Counted from the stretch's first letter, positions 9,302-20,781 are shown. The stretch is DNA of 64,000 nt from Brachionus manjavacas (GCA_019054805.1 JAHQIY010000001.1:1426001-1490000); one strand, 5' to 3'. Translations and numbers: made by a program. The notes: generated by a model not told the origin, from the letters alone.

Positions 9302-12300
9302 TTACGAGAAGTATTCTAGGCGTTCAGGTGGAATTGATTTTCTTCCAGACTTAGTCATTTGTTCTTGTGGCTTTTGACACACATTATTCTTGCTTCCTCG
9401 TTTCCTCCCCTTTCTAGAATTTGATTCAACCGGGAGCTGATTTTGACCTCCATTCAACTCGATCAACTCTTGTCTCGTGTCAACTTCTTCGCTATCAGTA
9501 ACGTCACCTTCACTAGATGTTTCAAACTGTTCTTCATTCGCCAACGAACCGTCTCGATCTTTCGTTTCCTCACGCTTACCCTCTCCATCCTCTTTGTACT
9601 CAAGTAAACACGTTGCTCTCCTCCACTCTCTTTCGCACCCACTTGATAGAGTATTTGCTAAACAATACCTTTTTATCCGATTCATGTGAACCATAAAAAC
9701 TTTGCTTCTATCGAGTGTACTTAATTTCAGTGACACTTCGTTCACTATTGCCAAAACAAAAAATGGTCCAATAAATTTGGCGTTAAAACATTTTGATTTT
9801 TGTACAGCTGGTTTGAAGTTCTTAAGCATTACCAAATCACCAACTCTTACACCCTTAATTGGTTTTGCTTTGCTGTTATAAATCTTGCGCTGTTTAGCTC
9901 TTGCTGTGGCCAAATTGTTGTTCACTAGCTTGTGAATTCGTTCTTTGTAACGTGTGATTTTGGACACGTAGCTGCTTGAATCCACTTTTTTGTTATATCT
10001 TCTACTAACACCTGCTAATTGGTCCATTACCTTAACAGGCTTTGAACCATAAATGATCTCATAAGGGGAAAATCCCGTTGAAGAATGAGTCGAAAAATTG
10101 TATGCTGAAATAGCCTGTTTTAGATGAAGGTCCCAATCCTCCTGAGCATCGTTGACATATGTTCTCAAAATTTGTTTAATTGTGCGATTTGTCCTCTCAA
10201 TTAGACCATTGCACTCTGGATGGTAAGCGGATGTACGCCTCTTCGAAATTCCGTAAAATTCACACAACTGCTTTAGTAAGCCACTCTCGAAATTTGGCCC
10301 TTGGTCACTCAACAACAACTCAAATGCTCCGTAGCGACAAATCAACTCTTCAAAAATGAATTTTGCTGTAACTTCCGCGGAAAATGTCGCCAACGAGTTG
10401 CCCTCTAACAGCTTAGAAAAGTAGTCGATTGCCAAAACAATGTACATGTTTCCTCTAGGTGTTCTAATCAAAGGACCCATAAAGTCGATTCCAATCATCT
10501 GCCATGGTCTTGAGATAAAAATTTGTTTCAAAGGAGCGCGAAAATTTGGACCACCATTTTTGAAACGTTGGCATATGTCACAACTTTGGCAGTATTCTTT
10601 GATCTGTTTTCTCATACCAAACCAGAAAAATTTCTCTTCAATTTGCTCGACCGTCTTCTCAAAACTTCTATGACCAGATAACTCATAGTCGTGATAAATC
10701 CTCATAATGTATGGTACAGCGTGACTTGGGACTAAAACACGCTCTTTACCTGCACTTGTTTTCACCACCAACACACCATTAATCACCTTCAACCATTCCT
10801 TGATTTTTAACCAATTTTCACCATTTTCCACTTTAAGCCAGTCTTCTTTTTTGTTATTTTTTCGAACCATTTCGTGAACTTTGCTTATTGCCAAATCTTT
10901 TTGTTGCTCAAAATTCCAATTGACACCATCGCTCAACTTTAACAAATTTATGTTTGCCACTGTACGGGATAGTAAATCCGGCAAAACATTCGCTGAGCCT
11001 GGCTTGTACACAATCTCAAACTCGAGTTCCTGCAATTTTGCGAAAAGTCGACCCAAGCGCCCAGCAGGATCTTTGAGCTTTTTGAGCGTCGCTAGTGGTC
11101 GGTGGTCCGTTACAAATAAAATTTTTCTTCCAATCACATATGGCCTAAAATGTCTTGCACCCCAAACAATTGCTAGCAACTCTTTTTCGCTCACCGTGTA
11201 TCTTCGCTCCGTTTTAGTCAGATGGCGACTCGCGTATGCAATTGGATGATCTTTTCCATTAAAATTCTGTATGAGCACAGCTCCAATCGCGGTGTCCGAA
11301 GCGTCACACTCCAATTTAAATTGCTTTGAAAAGTCAGGCAAAGCCAAAACAGGGGCCATGCTAAGCTTTTGTTTAAGATCATTAAATACGTTTTGTGATG
11401 TTTCATCCCATTTGAATTTTGACATCGACTCGCTCAAACGATAAAGACATGACGCGGTGTGGCTGAATTTTGGCACAAACTTTCGAAAGTGTGAAATTGC
11501 CCCCAAAAATCTCTTAAGTTCCCGTGCTGTCTTTGGAACAGTAACTTCCAAAATTGCTTTAACTTTATCAGGGTCGGGTAAAATTCCCTCCGCTGATATC
11601 CTGTGACCCAAATAAACTAAATTATCTTTGCAAAAATGACATTTGTTAGGTTGTAACTTCAAATTAGCTCGGCGAAACCGGTCCAAAACTAACTCTAGTC
11701 GCTCAATGTGTTCTTGAAAACTCTTTGAAAACACCACTACATCATCAATGTATACCATACATTTTTCCCACGTTAAGCCTTTCAACACTCTATTCATCAA
11801 TCGCTGGAAAGTTGCGGGACCATTGCACAATCCGAACGGCATAACAGTAAATTGAAACAATCCTTCACTTGAAGCAAAAGCTGTTTTCGGGCGGTCTTCT
11901 CGTGCTAAACCAACTTGCCAGTATCCTCTGTCCGCATCCAACGTAGTGAACCACTGTGACCCAGATAATGCTTCTAATGTCTCGTCAATTCGAGGTAAAG
12001 GGTATGAATCCTTTACAGTAATCTCATTAAGTTTGGTAAAGTCAATACAAAATCTGTACTTTGGCACTCCATCTTGGCTCTTTTTTGAAACCAACAGCAC
12101 TGGCGAGGACCACGGACTCTCACTCTCCTCAATTATTCCTTCTTTCAACATTTGATTTACTTGCTTTCGAACCTCGGCTCTTCCCTCTGGAGGCATTCTG
12201 TACTGACGCTGTCTAATTGGTAATTCACTTGTAGTTGCAATCTTGTGCTGAATTAAGTTGGTCAAGCCGTTTTCATTTCCCCACTTGAACACATCTTTGT

Positions 12301-14047
12301 ATCTTTTAAGTAGACCCAACAGTTGCTCTTGCTGAAATGAAGTAAGATTTTTGCTTGTATTGAACAATTTCGGGTCAAAATTAGACTCTGACTTGCTTGG
12401 TTCCAACTCGCTCCGTTTAACTTCTACTTCTCCTTTTTCTTCTTTAAAAGTTGCTCCTACAAAAACATCTCCTGCTTCTTCCAAAAAACCGACTATCTCA
12501 TTTGGTTCCAATTTCACAGTGTCTGTTGTCGCGTTTAACGCGCTAACTACAATCTGTTCTGTATGCTTTTCAACTTGGTGTAGACTACATGCTAATTTTA
12601 TTCCTTTATGATCGAGTATTGGGTTTGACTCAAAGATCATGGTTCGATTTAGTTCCATTTTGCCAAACTTGGCGTAAATTAACTTTTCAGAAAGTGGCTC
12701 AATTTTCACTGCTTTTTGAACAACACAATTTATTTTATTTGCACAAATTGTCGGTACACATGACTCTGATCTGATTAAAATTTTATCATTATAATGATCT
12801 ACCAAAACTCTGTTCTTCTTCAAAAAATCTCGTCCTAAAATACAGTGTTCTGACGACAAATCCCTTGACACAACAAACAGCTGTTCTCCAATCCACTCAT
12901 CAATTTTGATCAAAAATCGACCAATAAAACAAGATATGGTCCTAGTTTCTGTTGCCATTTCTAAGGAATACTCACGCTTAACAATGTCTAAACCACTCGC
13001 ACCAGTCTCAATCATATCCACCACGGCCTTTGGCAATACATTCATATTGATAAATGAGTGTGATGCCCCTCCATCAATCAACATGTTCAATGCACAGCCA
13101 TTTTTTGTACCACTCAGTTTAGCAAAGCCATTTACTCTGATTAAATTAATTCTTTGTTCCAAAACTGAAGTCTTAAGCTCAAGCATGTTAAATTGCTCTA
13201 ATTCATCAAGTTCACAACGCTTATCGCTCAACTGTACTGTATAAGCTCTGGCGTTGTAATTTTCAGCTTTTTCACTCTCATTATGGTGTTGATAATTAGA
13301 CCTAACGTTCTTGCCACGTCCATTTCCATAACCATAACGATTCTTAAATGAGTCATTATTATTTTGACCACTTTTTCCTTCACGTTTTTTGCGACATTCA
13401 ACCTCTTTGTGACCATAAATGCCACAATAATTGCAGTTTCCATTAAACTTGCCACGTGGTTTACCAGCGCCAATTCTCATTCTGTTTAGCTCGCCGTCTA
13501 TCTCAACTTTTGGCTCGATATCAACTGGTAAATCGCTTGGTACATAGTCTTTGAATACTTGATCCGCCAAACATACCACTTCTGACCACTCAAGCTTTGC
13601 CATACCACCTCGAGTTACAGACCTCACATGAACAGGAAGACACTTAAGAAAATGATGCTTCATTGTAGCTAATTGATTTGTTTTATCTAAGTTTGGATAC
13701 GCTCTTTTAACTAATTTTTCTAATTCAATTGCAAACTGAGCAGGGGATTCACCAGGCTTCATTGTACGCTCTTGATACTCCTTTAAGCACAAATCAACAG
13801 GCTTACAACACTTCTCCATTAAATATTTTGATATTTTTGAAAAATCTTTTTTGTCATCAGCCGAAAGCATGCTAAATGCTTGTTTAGCGACCCCAGTTAA
13901 ACAAAACTCTATCACTCGACATTTCTTTGCATCATTCCAATCCTTCTTTACCGCCTCCAACTCATAACACTGAATAAAACTTTCCACATCACCCTCACCA
14001 TTGAAAAACGGAACACTATCAAATCCAAACGCTGACATTTCGAACAC
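9302..14047 (-). CDS. Gypsy gag-pol polyprotein
   Basis: A single 1,581-codon frame. Parts in order: a capsid-like Gag region, a CCHC zinc knuckle near residue 205, an aspartic protease near 325 (LIDGGASHSF), reverse transcriptase around 610-790 with YIDD, RNase H around 880-1000, and a zinc-binding plus DDE integrase around 1085-1330, with a charged tail. Gag and Pol sharing one frame is known in several Ty3/gypsy lineages. Codon use is clearly less A+T-biased than in the neighbouring host genes, in keeping with a recent arrival. Confidence 0.95.
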   Translation of the reverse strand: MFEMSAFGFDSVPFFNGEGDVESFIQCYELEAVKKDWNDAKKCRVIEFCLTGVAKQAFSMLSADDKKDFSKISKYLMEKCCKPVDLCLKEYQERTMKPGESPAQFAIELEKLVKRAYPNLDKTNQLATMKHHFLKCLPVHVRSVTRGGMAKLEWSEVVCLADQVFKDYVPSDLPVDIEPKVEIDGELNRMRIGAGKPRGKFNGNCNYCGIYGHKEVECRKKREGKSGQNNNDSFKNRYGYGNGRGKNVRSNYQHHNESEKAENYNARAYTVQLSDKRCELDELEQFNMLELKTSVLEQRINLIRVNGFAKLSGTKNGCALNMLIDGGASHSFINMNVLPKAVVDMIETGASGLDIVKREYSLEMATETRTISCFIGRFLIKIDEWIGEQLFVVSRDLSSEHCILGRDFLKKNRVLVDHYNDKILIRSESCVPTICANKINCVVQKAVKIEPLSEKLIYAKFGKMELNRTMIFESNPILDHKGIKLACSLHQVEKHTEQIVVSALNATTDTVKLEPNEIVGFLEEAGDVFVGATFKEEKGEVEVKRSELEPSKSESNFDPKLFNTSKNLTSFQQEQLLGLLKRYKDVFKWGNENGLTNLIQHKIATTSELPIRQRQYRMPPEGRAEVRKQVNQMLKEGIIEESESPWSSPVLLVSKKSQDGVPKYRFCIDFTKLNEITVKDSYPLPRIDETLEALSGSQWFTTLDADRGYWQVGLAREDRPKTAFASSEGLFQFTVMPFGLCNGPATFQRLMNRVLKGLTWEKCMVYIDDVVVFSKSFQEHIERLELVLDRFRRANLKLQPNKCHFCKDNLVYLGHRISAEGILPDPDKVKAILEVTVPKTARELKRFLGAISHFRKFVPKFSHTASCLYRLSESMSKFKWDETSQNVFNDLKQKLSMAPVLALPDFSKQFKLECDASDTAIGAVLIQNFNGKDHPIAYASRHLTKTERRYTVSEKELLAIVWGARHFRPYVIGRKILFVTDHRPLATLKKLKDPAGRLGRLFAKLQELEFEIVYKPGSANVLPDLLSRTVANINLLKLSDGVNWNFEQQKDLAISKVHEMVRKNNKKEDWLKVENGENWLKIKEWLKVINGVLVVKTSAGKERVLVPSHAVPYIMRIYHDYELSGHRSFEKTVEQIEEKFFWFGMRKQIKEYCQSCDICQRFKNGGPNFRAPLKQIFISRPWQMIGIDFMGPLIRTPRGNMYIVLAIDYFSKLLEGNSLATFSAEVTAKFIFEELICRYGAFELLLSDQGPNFESGLLKQLCEFYGISKRRTSAYHPECNGLIERTNRTIKQILRTYVNDAQEDWDLHLKQAISAYNFSTHSSTGFSPYEIIYGSKPVKVMDQLAGVSRRYNKKVDSSSYVSKITRYKERIHKLVNNNLATARAKQRKIYNSKAKPIKGVRVGDLVMLKNFKPAVQKSKCFNAKFIGPFFVLAIVNEVSLKLSTLDRSKVFMVHMNRIKRYCLANTLSSGCEREWRRATCLLEYKEDGEGKREETKDRDGSLANEEQFETSSEGDVTDSEEVDTRQELIELNGGQNQLPVESNSRKGRKRGSKNNVCQKPQEQMTKSGRKSIPPERLEYFS

Positions 14048-14104
14048 TAAGCTTATCTAGATTAACTACAGCCAATACAACACTTTTACCGCTATCACCA
14101 AAAA

Positions 14105-14361
14105 TGTAAACGTTTCGAGATCAAAGAGATATTGTGTTAAAATAAGTTTCTTTATTTCTAATCAATAAAGTAATGAAAGATATATTTATATTAGTATGGT
14201 TTCGGCTTAGAGCTAAGATGCTTAGAGTTTCTAGCATCGCCATGCGCAGAACGCATGTGCGTAGAACGTTCTAGAAACTCTTCGCAAGCTTAGCAACTCA
14301 AAGTGGCAACTTTCAATTAAATTAACTTAGTCATGTGATTTAGTCACATGGCATGTCCACA
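14105..14361 (-). repeat. 5' LTR of the gypsy element
   Basis: 257 bp, identical by eye to the LTR at 8914-9170. The gag-pol frame begins about 60 bp downstream in element orientation. Confidence 0.95.
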
Positions 14362-14586
14362 CAAAGATACTTAACATTCAATTTTATCTTTCTTGGACTT
14401 CCTTTAGTCTTTTAGTTGAAGTCTAAGTACCATTCTTTTTGCAAGTGTTTTTGGTGACTTTTAAAAACTTTTATTTACTGGGAGCCCTGATGTTTTAAAA
14501 GATTTTTTAAGATGTTACCTTGGATTTAGTCAGATTGAATCCGTATCCTACGGGAGCAGACGTGAGAATTCCATTTTAGAGATTTT
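14362..14586 (+). repeat. 225-bp direct repeat flush with the right LTR
   Basis: Second copy of 8689-8913, starting at the base after the LTR and ending at the matching GAGATTTT. Host sequence beyond it (AGTAATGACAAAAG) continues past the point where the left copy meets its LTR. Confidence 0.92.
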
Positions 14587-15580
14587 AGTAATGACAAAAG
14601 CGAAACTCTTTCCTATGACGGCAAACAAACACTAAAAATTAAATTTTTCAATTTTTAATTGTAAAAATCTTTTATTTAATAGAAAATATTTCTTTTTTTT
14701 GCATTTGGTTCCCAAATTCGAGGAAAAATTATCCAAAATTTAAAGAAATTTTTTTAAACTTATCTATATTTATTTTTTCATTACCGAGTCTGGAATAATT
14801 TTTGAGTTAAATAAATGCTTTTTTTCCTCTTCTCTTAATTTTTTGAAATCATCAAACCCTATTTCAACTTTGCTTTTTTCAGATTATTTTTTTCGAAAAA
14901 TTTTAATCAAAATTTAAAAAAAAAGTTTTATTTTGATTTTTATGTATTTTAAATAATTTAAATCTTTTATTCTTTTTTGCTTTTTATTTATTTAAATTTA
15001 AACTATAGATTTAAAGATAAATAAAAAGAAAAATCTTGAGAAATTCAAGTTAGAATTTTACATTTTAAAATTCAAATTTATTTATTATATTTGAATGTTT
15101 ATGATCTAAAATAATTGTGGAAATAAATTTACATTGACTTGATTTGAGGTATAGACAATGAGAATATTAAAAAAGTAAAATCCTTTCTGTACTTTTTGTA
15201 CTAAATGGTGTTGAAAAATAATTCTTTTATAAATCAATATTTTAAATATCGATTTTAATTTAAAAAAATATTTTTCCTACCTCCAGTATACCCGAATCCC
15301 TAAACCAAGACTCCACCCCAGACCCCGTTTAATTTTTAATATATTTTTAATATATTTAAATTACCATTAATTACAAAAAGTATGATAAAGTAAAAAAGTT
15401 CAAAAAGGAACAGATTTTTCAGTCTTATTAATTTAATATTTTCAATAATTCTTAACTTCCTGGCATACTATATAACGAAATAAAGAATATATTTTATGAT
15501 TTAATTTAAATTATCTTTATAAGATTTATTTTTTCATTCACTAATAAGATTTTTAAAATTACTGAATAAAACTTTAAAAC
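14587..15580. other. Intergenic with a diverged GC-rich block
   Basis: A+T-rich. At 15289-15340 the minus strand carries a diverged copy of the 1936-1990 block (ATACCCGAATCCCTAAAC, then GACCCCGTTTAA), and 15180-15350 aligns loosely with 60190-60370. No gene seen. Confidence 0.5.
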
Positions 15581-16076
15581 TTATTTTAGAGTAATAGAGT
15601 CTTCATTGGCATCATAATATCCGTTTATCCGTTTTATGATTTCGTCCATGGTTGTAAATGGAGAAAATCCCCATGATGGATTATTTTGGGTTAGCTTCTT
15701 CAAACTTAAAGGAAGCTTCCATGTCAATATTTTCCAATAAACTATAATAATTATCGTCAAACTTTTCATTTAGAAAAACTTTTGTCTCTTCTCGACAAAG
15801 TTCAACTTCTTTTATTAGAATATCAACACTTTCATCGAAAAAATGCTTGGGGTCATTTGTAATTTTTGAATTCTTGCATCAATTCTTCGTATTTTTTCTT
15901 TTTAAATTTAAATTAATCTCTTTAATAAACATCTTATTTTTTGTCATTTTTAAACATTCTTGTCTTGTTATGTCATGTTTTTTGCAAACTGGACATGGTA
16001 ACTTTCCGTTACTGATTAAAATTGCCTGGTAATTTGCTGAAAAACCACATGGCAGCGAAATACTTATTTTATCCAT
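15581..16076 (-). pseudogene. Internally deleted MATH-family copy (copy C)
   Basis: The minus strand starts MDKISISLPCGF at 16076 with an intact Cys/His motif (LPCPVCKKH, then CLKM), then enters the coiled coil. The frame shifts near 15880 and continues through FDESVDILIKEVELCREE. At about 15700 it jumps directly to the last 40 residues of a MATH domain (SWGFSPFTTMDEI, GYYDANEDSITLK). Most of the coil, the LFGEL motif and about two-thirds of the MATH domain are missing. It is about 500 bp, against 1.1 kb for whole single-module copies. It is best read as a deletion remnant. Confidence 0.85.
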
Positions 16077-16947
16077 TTTACCTATTTTCTCAAATTTTAA
16101 ATAATAAAATTTTTTTGCATTTTGTATCAAACCATTTTATTAAAAAATAATTTAATTTTCAAATAATAGAGAAAAATTCAAACTAAATGATATATAAAAA
16201 TTTTGAAAATATTTTTGCTTTGCAAAAAAAATGGGGGTCAGTGTTTTAGTAGGACCCCTTTAATGAGGTATCATTAATTATGTATTTTTTAAAAATCATT
16301 TCTTCTTGTTTAGAATTTTAAATGATCTATTTAAAGTGAACTTATATACCTGATTTTAAATTTCAATGTGATAATTCAGTATTTTTAATAGTTTTTAAAT
16401 CTTAATTTCCACTTTTTTCGAAAAAATTTTTATTTGTCTTTAAATTTTCCTTTTTTGAATATAATAGAAAAAATAGTGCGAATAATTATCACAAAAAAGG
16501 TCATTAACTTAAAAGAATTTTTTTTTCTAGTTTTACTAAACCTGCAAAAAAAAATTTTTTCTCATTCATTTTATTTTTAATTTTAATTTTAATTTCAAAA
16601 TCAGTATGTAAAATAACTTTTATTAATAAATTATTAAAATTTTTACTTCTTCTAAAAGTAAGCTGATTCAAAAAAAATAAATATTTAGATTTGACGAATC
16701 AAACTAAATATAGAAATTCAAGGTAATTGATAAGATTTACTTCAAATCAAATAGATTCATTAGAATTAAAAAAAAACTGAGTTCTCTTTTTTATTCTTTA
16801 AAATTAGAATAAATTTATTCATTAAACTTTATATTTTATCTTTATTATTTTCTTAATTTATTTTTTGCAAAAAAGTCTTATTTATCATAAGTGATATAAT
16901 ATTTTTGTTTTAAAAAATTTAATATCATAAATCCAGTAACCAAATTT
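16077..16947. other. Divergent intergenic region, no gene seen
   Basis: Lies between the 5' ends of two divergently oriented MATH copies. A short GC-richer hairpin-like stretch occurs near 16231-16260 (GGGGTC ... GACCCC). Nothing else stands out. Confidence 0.4.
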
Positions 16948-18362
16948 ATGGATGATCTAATAATAACTTTACCATGTGGTTTTTCTGCCAAATACAAAGA
17001 CATTTTCTTCAGCAAAGATAAGTTTCCATGTCCTGTTTGCAAATCACATGACATATTCAAACAAGAATGCTTGGAAATGACACGAAATAAGATGCTAATT
17101 AATGAGTTTAATCTTGAGCAAAAAAAGAATAACTTTAAAGAGTGCCTCAAGAATATTGAAGTCTGCAAAAGAGACCCAAAAGGCTTAATCGATGAAAGCT
17201 ACGAAAATTTAAAGAATCAACTTGATATTCGTCGAGAAGAAATTAAATTAATAATGAGTAAAAAAATTGATGATTATTATGAAGATTTATTAAAAATCAT
17301 CGAAGAGGACAAAGAAAAAAAATTAAATAAATTCGAAACAAAAATGCACCAAATTCCATCATTGGAGAAAGAGATAATGGATTTTAAAATTCAAAATACC
17401 ATTGAAATAACTGAAAAAATGGAAATATTTGAAAGCTATTGTGCAAAAATTGATAATGGAATCAAATTTTTAAACAAAGCAGAAGATGATTTAAAGGCAA
17501 TTAATTGGACTTTTAATCCAGGTGATGACATTTTGGATACTAAAGAAATATTTGGTATTTTAGATTGGAAAGAAATGTGTAAACGCTTCGAAATAAATGA
17601 TAAAATAGTCAGTGAGGGTTGTAATGAAAGAATTTTTCAGCTATCAATTTATAATTTTACTAACCTTAGGAAAGAAAAAGATTCAGAAATATTCTCTAGA
17701 TCATGTAAACTAAAAAATTTGGATTGGAACATTTTGGTAGTATTCAATAAAGACCATGATGGTGAAGAGACGATGGGATTTTTCTTGGGGTCTAATTCGA
17801 TAAGAAATTCGAATGATATTTCATTAAATATAGTGCAGAACTAAGGCTATTGCATCTTTATGATCATGAAAAAGATTATGCTCTGAAATATGAAACTGTT
17901 TTTGATAAGGATCATTATTATTGGGGTTTTAATAATTTCGTACGTTTAGATGAGATTATGGATCAGAATAAAGGGTTTTGCGATTTGGAAAAAAATTCTA
18001 TAACTCTTCAGGTAATGCTTAAAATTGATGGCACCCAGAACTCCTTAAAACTGTTAACAGAAGAAAAAGTCACTGGAATTATTAAATGGTTTGATGTGAA
18101 AAATGGATTTGGTTTGATTGCTCGAAGTGATACTAATGAGGATATATTTGTTCATCAGAGAATCATTGTGAAAAATGATAGAAGTCAGAAAAGTCTAAAA
18201 GGTAAAAAAGTTAAATTTGATATTGTTATGGGAGAGAAAGGCTTAGAAGCTGTTAATGTGACAGATCTAAATGGTCAATCTGTTCAAGGATCAATTCATG
18301 CAATTAATAGAAAATACAAAAGAAGAAGACGATTAAAAAAATATTGCGTTACCGAGGAATAG
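16948..18362 (+). CDS. Zinc/coiled-coil MATH protein fused to a cold-shock domain (copy D), one frameshift
   Basis: Starts MDDLIITLPCGFSAKY with the full Cys/His motif (FPCPVCKSH), then a coil almost identical to module 1 of copies A and I, FGILDWKE, and a diverged MATH domain (FQLSIYNF, MGFFLGSNS). Near 17825-17845 the frame shifts by one base inside the MATH domain and continues as SAELRLLHLYD to NSITLQVMLKI. It then enters a cold-shock domain at 18060-18284: KWFDVKNGFGLIAR (RNP1), EDIFVHQ (RNP2), VKFDIVMGEKGLEAVNVT. This most resembles Y-box and Lin28-type domains. A basic tail (YKRRRRLKKY) follows. The frameshift may be a mutation or a sequence error; the second part shows no other damage. 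The fusion predicts RNA or ssDNA binding joined to a protein-binding adaptor. Confidence 0.8.
18060..18284 (+). other. Cold-shock domain segment
   Basis: About 75 codons with both RNP motifs and the Y-box-like ending EGLEA/NVT pattern (here KGLEAVNVT). It is in frame with the end of the MATH domain, with a linker of about a dozen residues and no intron signals between them. Confidence 0.9.
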
Positions 18363-19287
18363 GATTTTTATTATTTACATGATTTTACTAGTATTTTCAA
18401 ATAAGGAAAAACTTTAATTTAGCTTTTATTTAATTATACATGTCCAAATTTCGACATTATTTTAATATAAATTTAATAAAAATGTTGTTAAACGTAATTT
18501 TTCATCAGTTTTATGAATTAAAGATCAAATAACATTTCATGCATTTATTTCACAAAATAAGCTAAATTCTTTCATTTTTTTTGAAAAAATAAATTAATTT
18601 GACATATTTTTTTTATAAATTTACAATTTAAAAAAAAATTTAAATTCACTTTTTTTAAATTTGATATCTAATTGAACTCTTTTACAAATTTAAATAATAA
18701 CCGTTTTCACTTTGATTGATTTAATAAATGTCATTAGCTTTTAAATCAATAACCAAATAAAGGATTCAAAAAAAAAAGAAGATAAAGATTATTCTCTGAA
18801 ATTCTTCCATTAATTTAGAATTTCTGAAAATGCATGGTTTAGGATAGACGGAAAAAAATCAATCTTTTTTAAATTAATATTTGGTTTTTGAAACTTCTTT
18901 GTTAATTTCTTACTTAAAATTATAGTTTGGAAAAGACTTCTACAACTTATAAAAGGTTTGCTTGGAGAATCTCCAGATTGCAGTTAATTTTACTACCACT
19001 TCTACTAAACTTAATATACCATAAATGATGAAAATAGATTATCAAGATTGATTGTTTGAAAAAATTTACATTTTGAAAAAATTGAACGAGGATTTAGCCT
19101 CATCATAATAGCTAGTTTAAGTCAAGTTTATCAATTTTGTTTTTAAAAACACTAACTATATCTGGATTTATTACAACTTTTTTTAAACAAAGTTTTTATA
19201 AATATCGTTTATTTTTAAATATTTGACTGAAAAATTGTAATAAACGAATTATTTTTTAAACTTAAAATTTATTTAATTAAAAAATGA
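18363..19287. other. Intergenic, no gene seen
   Basis: The 3' regions of two convergent MATH copies meet here. A+T-rich with homopolymer runs; no supported feature. Confidence 0.4.
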
Positions 19288-20413
19288 TTATATTTCAATC
19301 AATTGAGGCAGCTGGGCTTTAATATTAACTTCAATAGTAATTAAATCCTTTTCATGATTGTAGAGTTTATTCTTGGGATTCATTACTTTATTGATGTAAA
19401 TTAAATCATCAAAACTGCAATGTTTTTGATTTGTGTCAAAAAAAAAGTTCTCCCAAATTCTAATTACACTATGAAAATAATCTGAGGTGTTCAACAATTT
19501 CACTTCCAATCTTGCATCGACACCCCATTAATGCGATTTACTAGTAGGATTATAAACCAAAATACAATGTAGTCCTGATTCATCATTATTTCTTCCATTA
19601 AATTCAATAACAAGAGTCCATTCTAAATTTCTGACAATGCATGGTTTTGATGTTAATTTTAAATTTTGGCTTTTAATGCATTTCGAAAAGTCTTTGATCA
19701 CAAATTGGAAAGTTGCTTCTGATCGACTGTCATCATCAACATCTGGTTCACTTCCATTAGAAATTATATTGGTCTCAGGTCCGAAGAAAAGTTCTCCAAA
19801 TAATTTTGTAATTTCTATATGCTTACTGCTTTCCGTGAGTCTTAAATTGGCTTCAGTTAATTTTTCAATTGTATTCTCCACAAAATGGGTTCCACTGTCA
19901 ATATTTTTTTATATATTCTTTGATTAAGTCTATTTTTGAATAAACATCCATATCTTCTTGGACATTAAAGTTGCTAGTTTCTTGTTCAACTTGTTCAAGG
20001 CATGAAATTTGTTTCAGTTTTTCGTAAACTACGACAAAATTTGAATCTCGTTCATCATCGACCATTTTGAGCAAATTCTCAAAATATTCGTCAATTTTCT
20101 TGTTTAACATTAATTTTATTTCTTCCCTTCTCAGATAAATGTTGTTCTTAATCTTAGTATAGCTTTCGTCAAGATAATACTTGGGATCATTTTTGTACAA
20201 TTCCAGCTTTTTTAAACAATCTTTAAATTTATTTTTCTTTGAATCGAGAATTGTCTGATTAATAACCAGTTTATTTCGGGGAAGATGCAAGCATTCTTCC
20301 TGGCTTGTGGTATGTGTTTTACAATCAGGACATTCGAAGTTATCTTTGGTGCAGAAAATATCCTTGTATTTTGCAATAAAACCACATGGCAAAATTATGT
20401 TTAAATCTTCCAT
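19288..20413 (-). pseudogene. Broken single-module MATH copy (copy E), twin of 36024-37148
   Basis: Begins MEDLNIILPCGFIAKYKDIF at 20413 and matches the intact copy F almost residue for residue, including the unusual FECPDCKTH and CLHLPRNK. A frameshift occurs near 19900 in the coil, and an AAA-to-TAA change near 19529 stops the MATH domain after PTSKSH. The last part (LEVKLLNTSDY to EVNIKAQLPQ) remains readable. Having only two breaks and high identity to copy F points to recent inactivation, or to sequence errors in part. Confidence 0.85.
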
Positions 20414-20781
20414 TTTTTAAATTTTGAAATTTATTTCTAAAAATAATTTGACCTGAATTTTTTAGTCATGAAAAAATTTTAATCTAGTTATTTATATTTT
20501 AAACATTTTATTTTTTATATTTTTTTCAAGTGGTGCGGAGTTTTATTTTTATTTTAATCCTTAAAAATATTACAATTTTTGATTAAAAAAATAAAATAAA
20601 TATAATTTGAGGATAGATTTTTTAGATATTAAGGTAAATTCATCTTTGACTATTATAGTTCGAAAAACAGAATAAAATTCGAAACATTATAAAAATTTTA
20701 TTTAAATTTAAGTAAAAATACGATATTTTTTACGTTGAATTCAAAAAGAAAATCATTAAGTTTTCGTAATTGATTAAACGA
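20414..20781. other. Short intergenic gap
   Basis: 368 bp between two minus-strand MATH copies. It holds the promoter side of copy E and the 3' side of copy G. The first 50 bp resemble the region upstream of copy F (37149-37200). Confidence 0.45.

Larger units (their letters stand above)
8914..14361 (-). mobile_element. Ty3/gypsy LTR retrotransposon, looks whole and young
   Basis: The element lies on the minus strand between two 257-bp LTRs (8914-9170 and 14105-14361) that begin TG and end CA in element orientation and look identical. One long gag-pol frame occupies 9302-14047. A candidate primer-binding site (TGGTGATAGCGG) lies just inside the 5' LTR (14090-14101), and a purine-rich tract borders the 3' LTR near 9171-9182. 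LTR identity implies a recent insertion. It looks whole, with no obvious break. It is flanked by a 225-bp duplication, not a short target repeat. Confidence 0.96.

Noticed and set aside
9302-14047. The gypsy gag-pol frame as a domesticated host gene
   Set aside because: It sits between matching LTRs with all usual parts, so it is an ordinary recent element.
16948-18362. An intron explaining the frame change in the MATH-cold-shock gene
   Set aside because: No GT...AG pair around 17820-17850 joins the two frames while keeping the conserved residues; a one-base shift is simpler.
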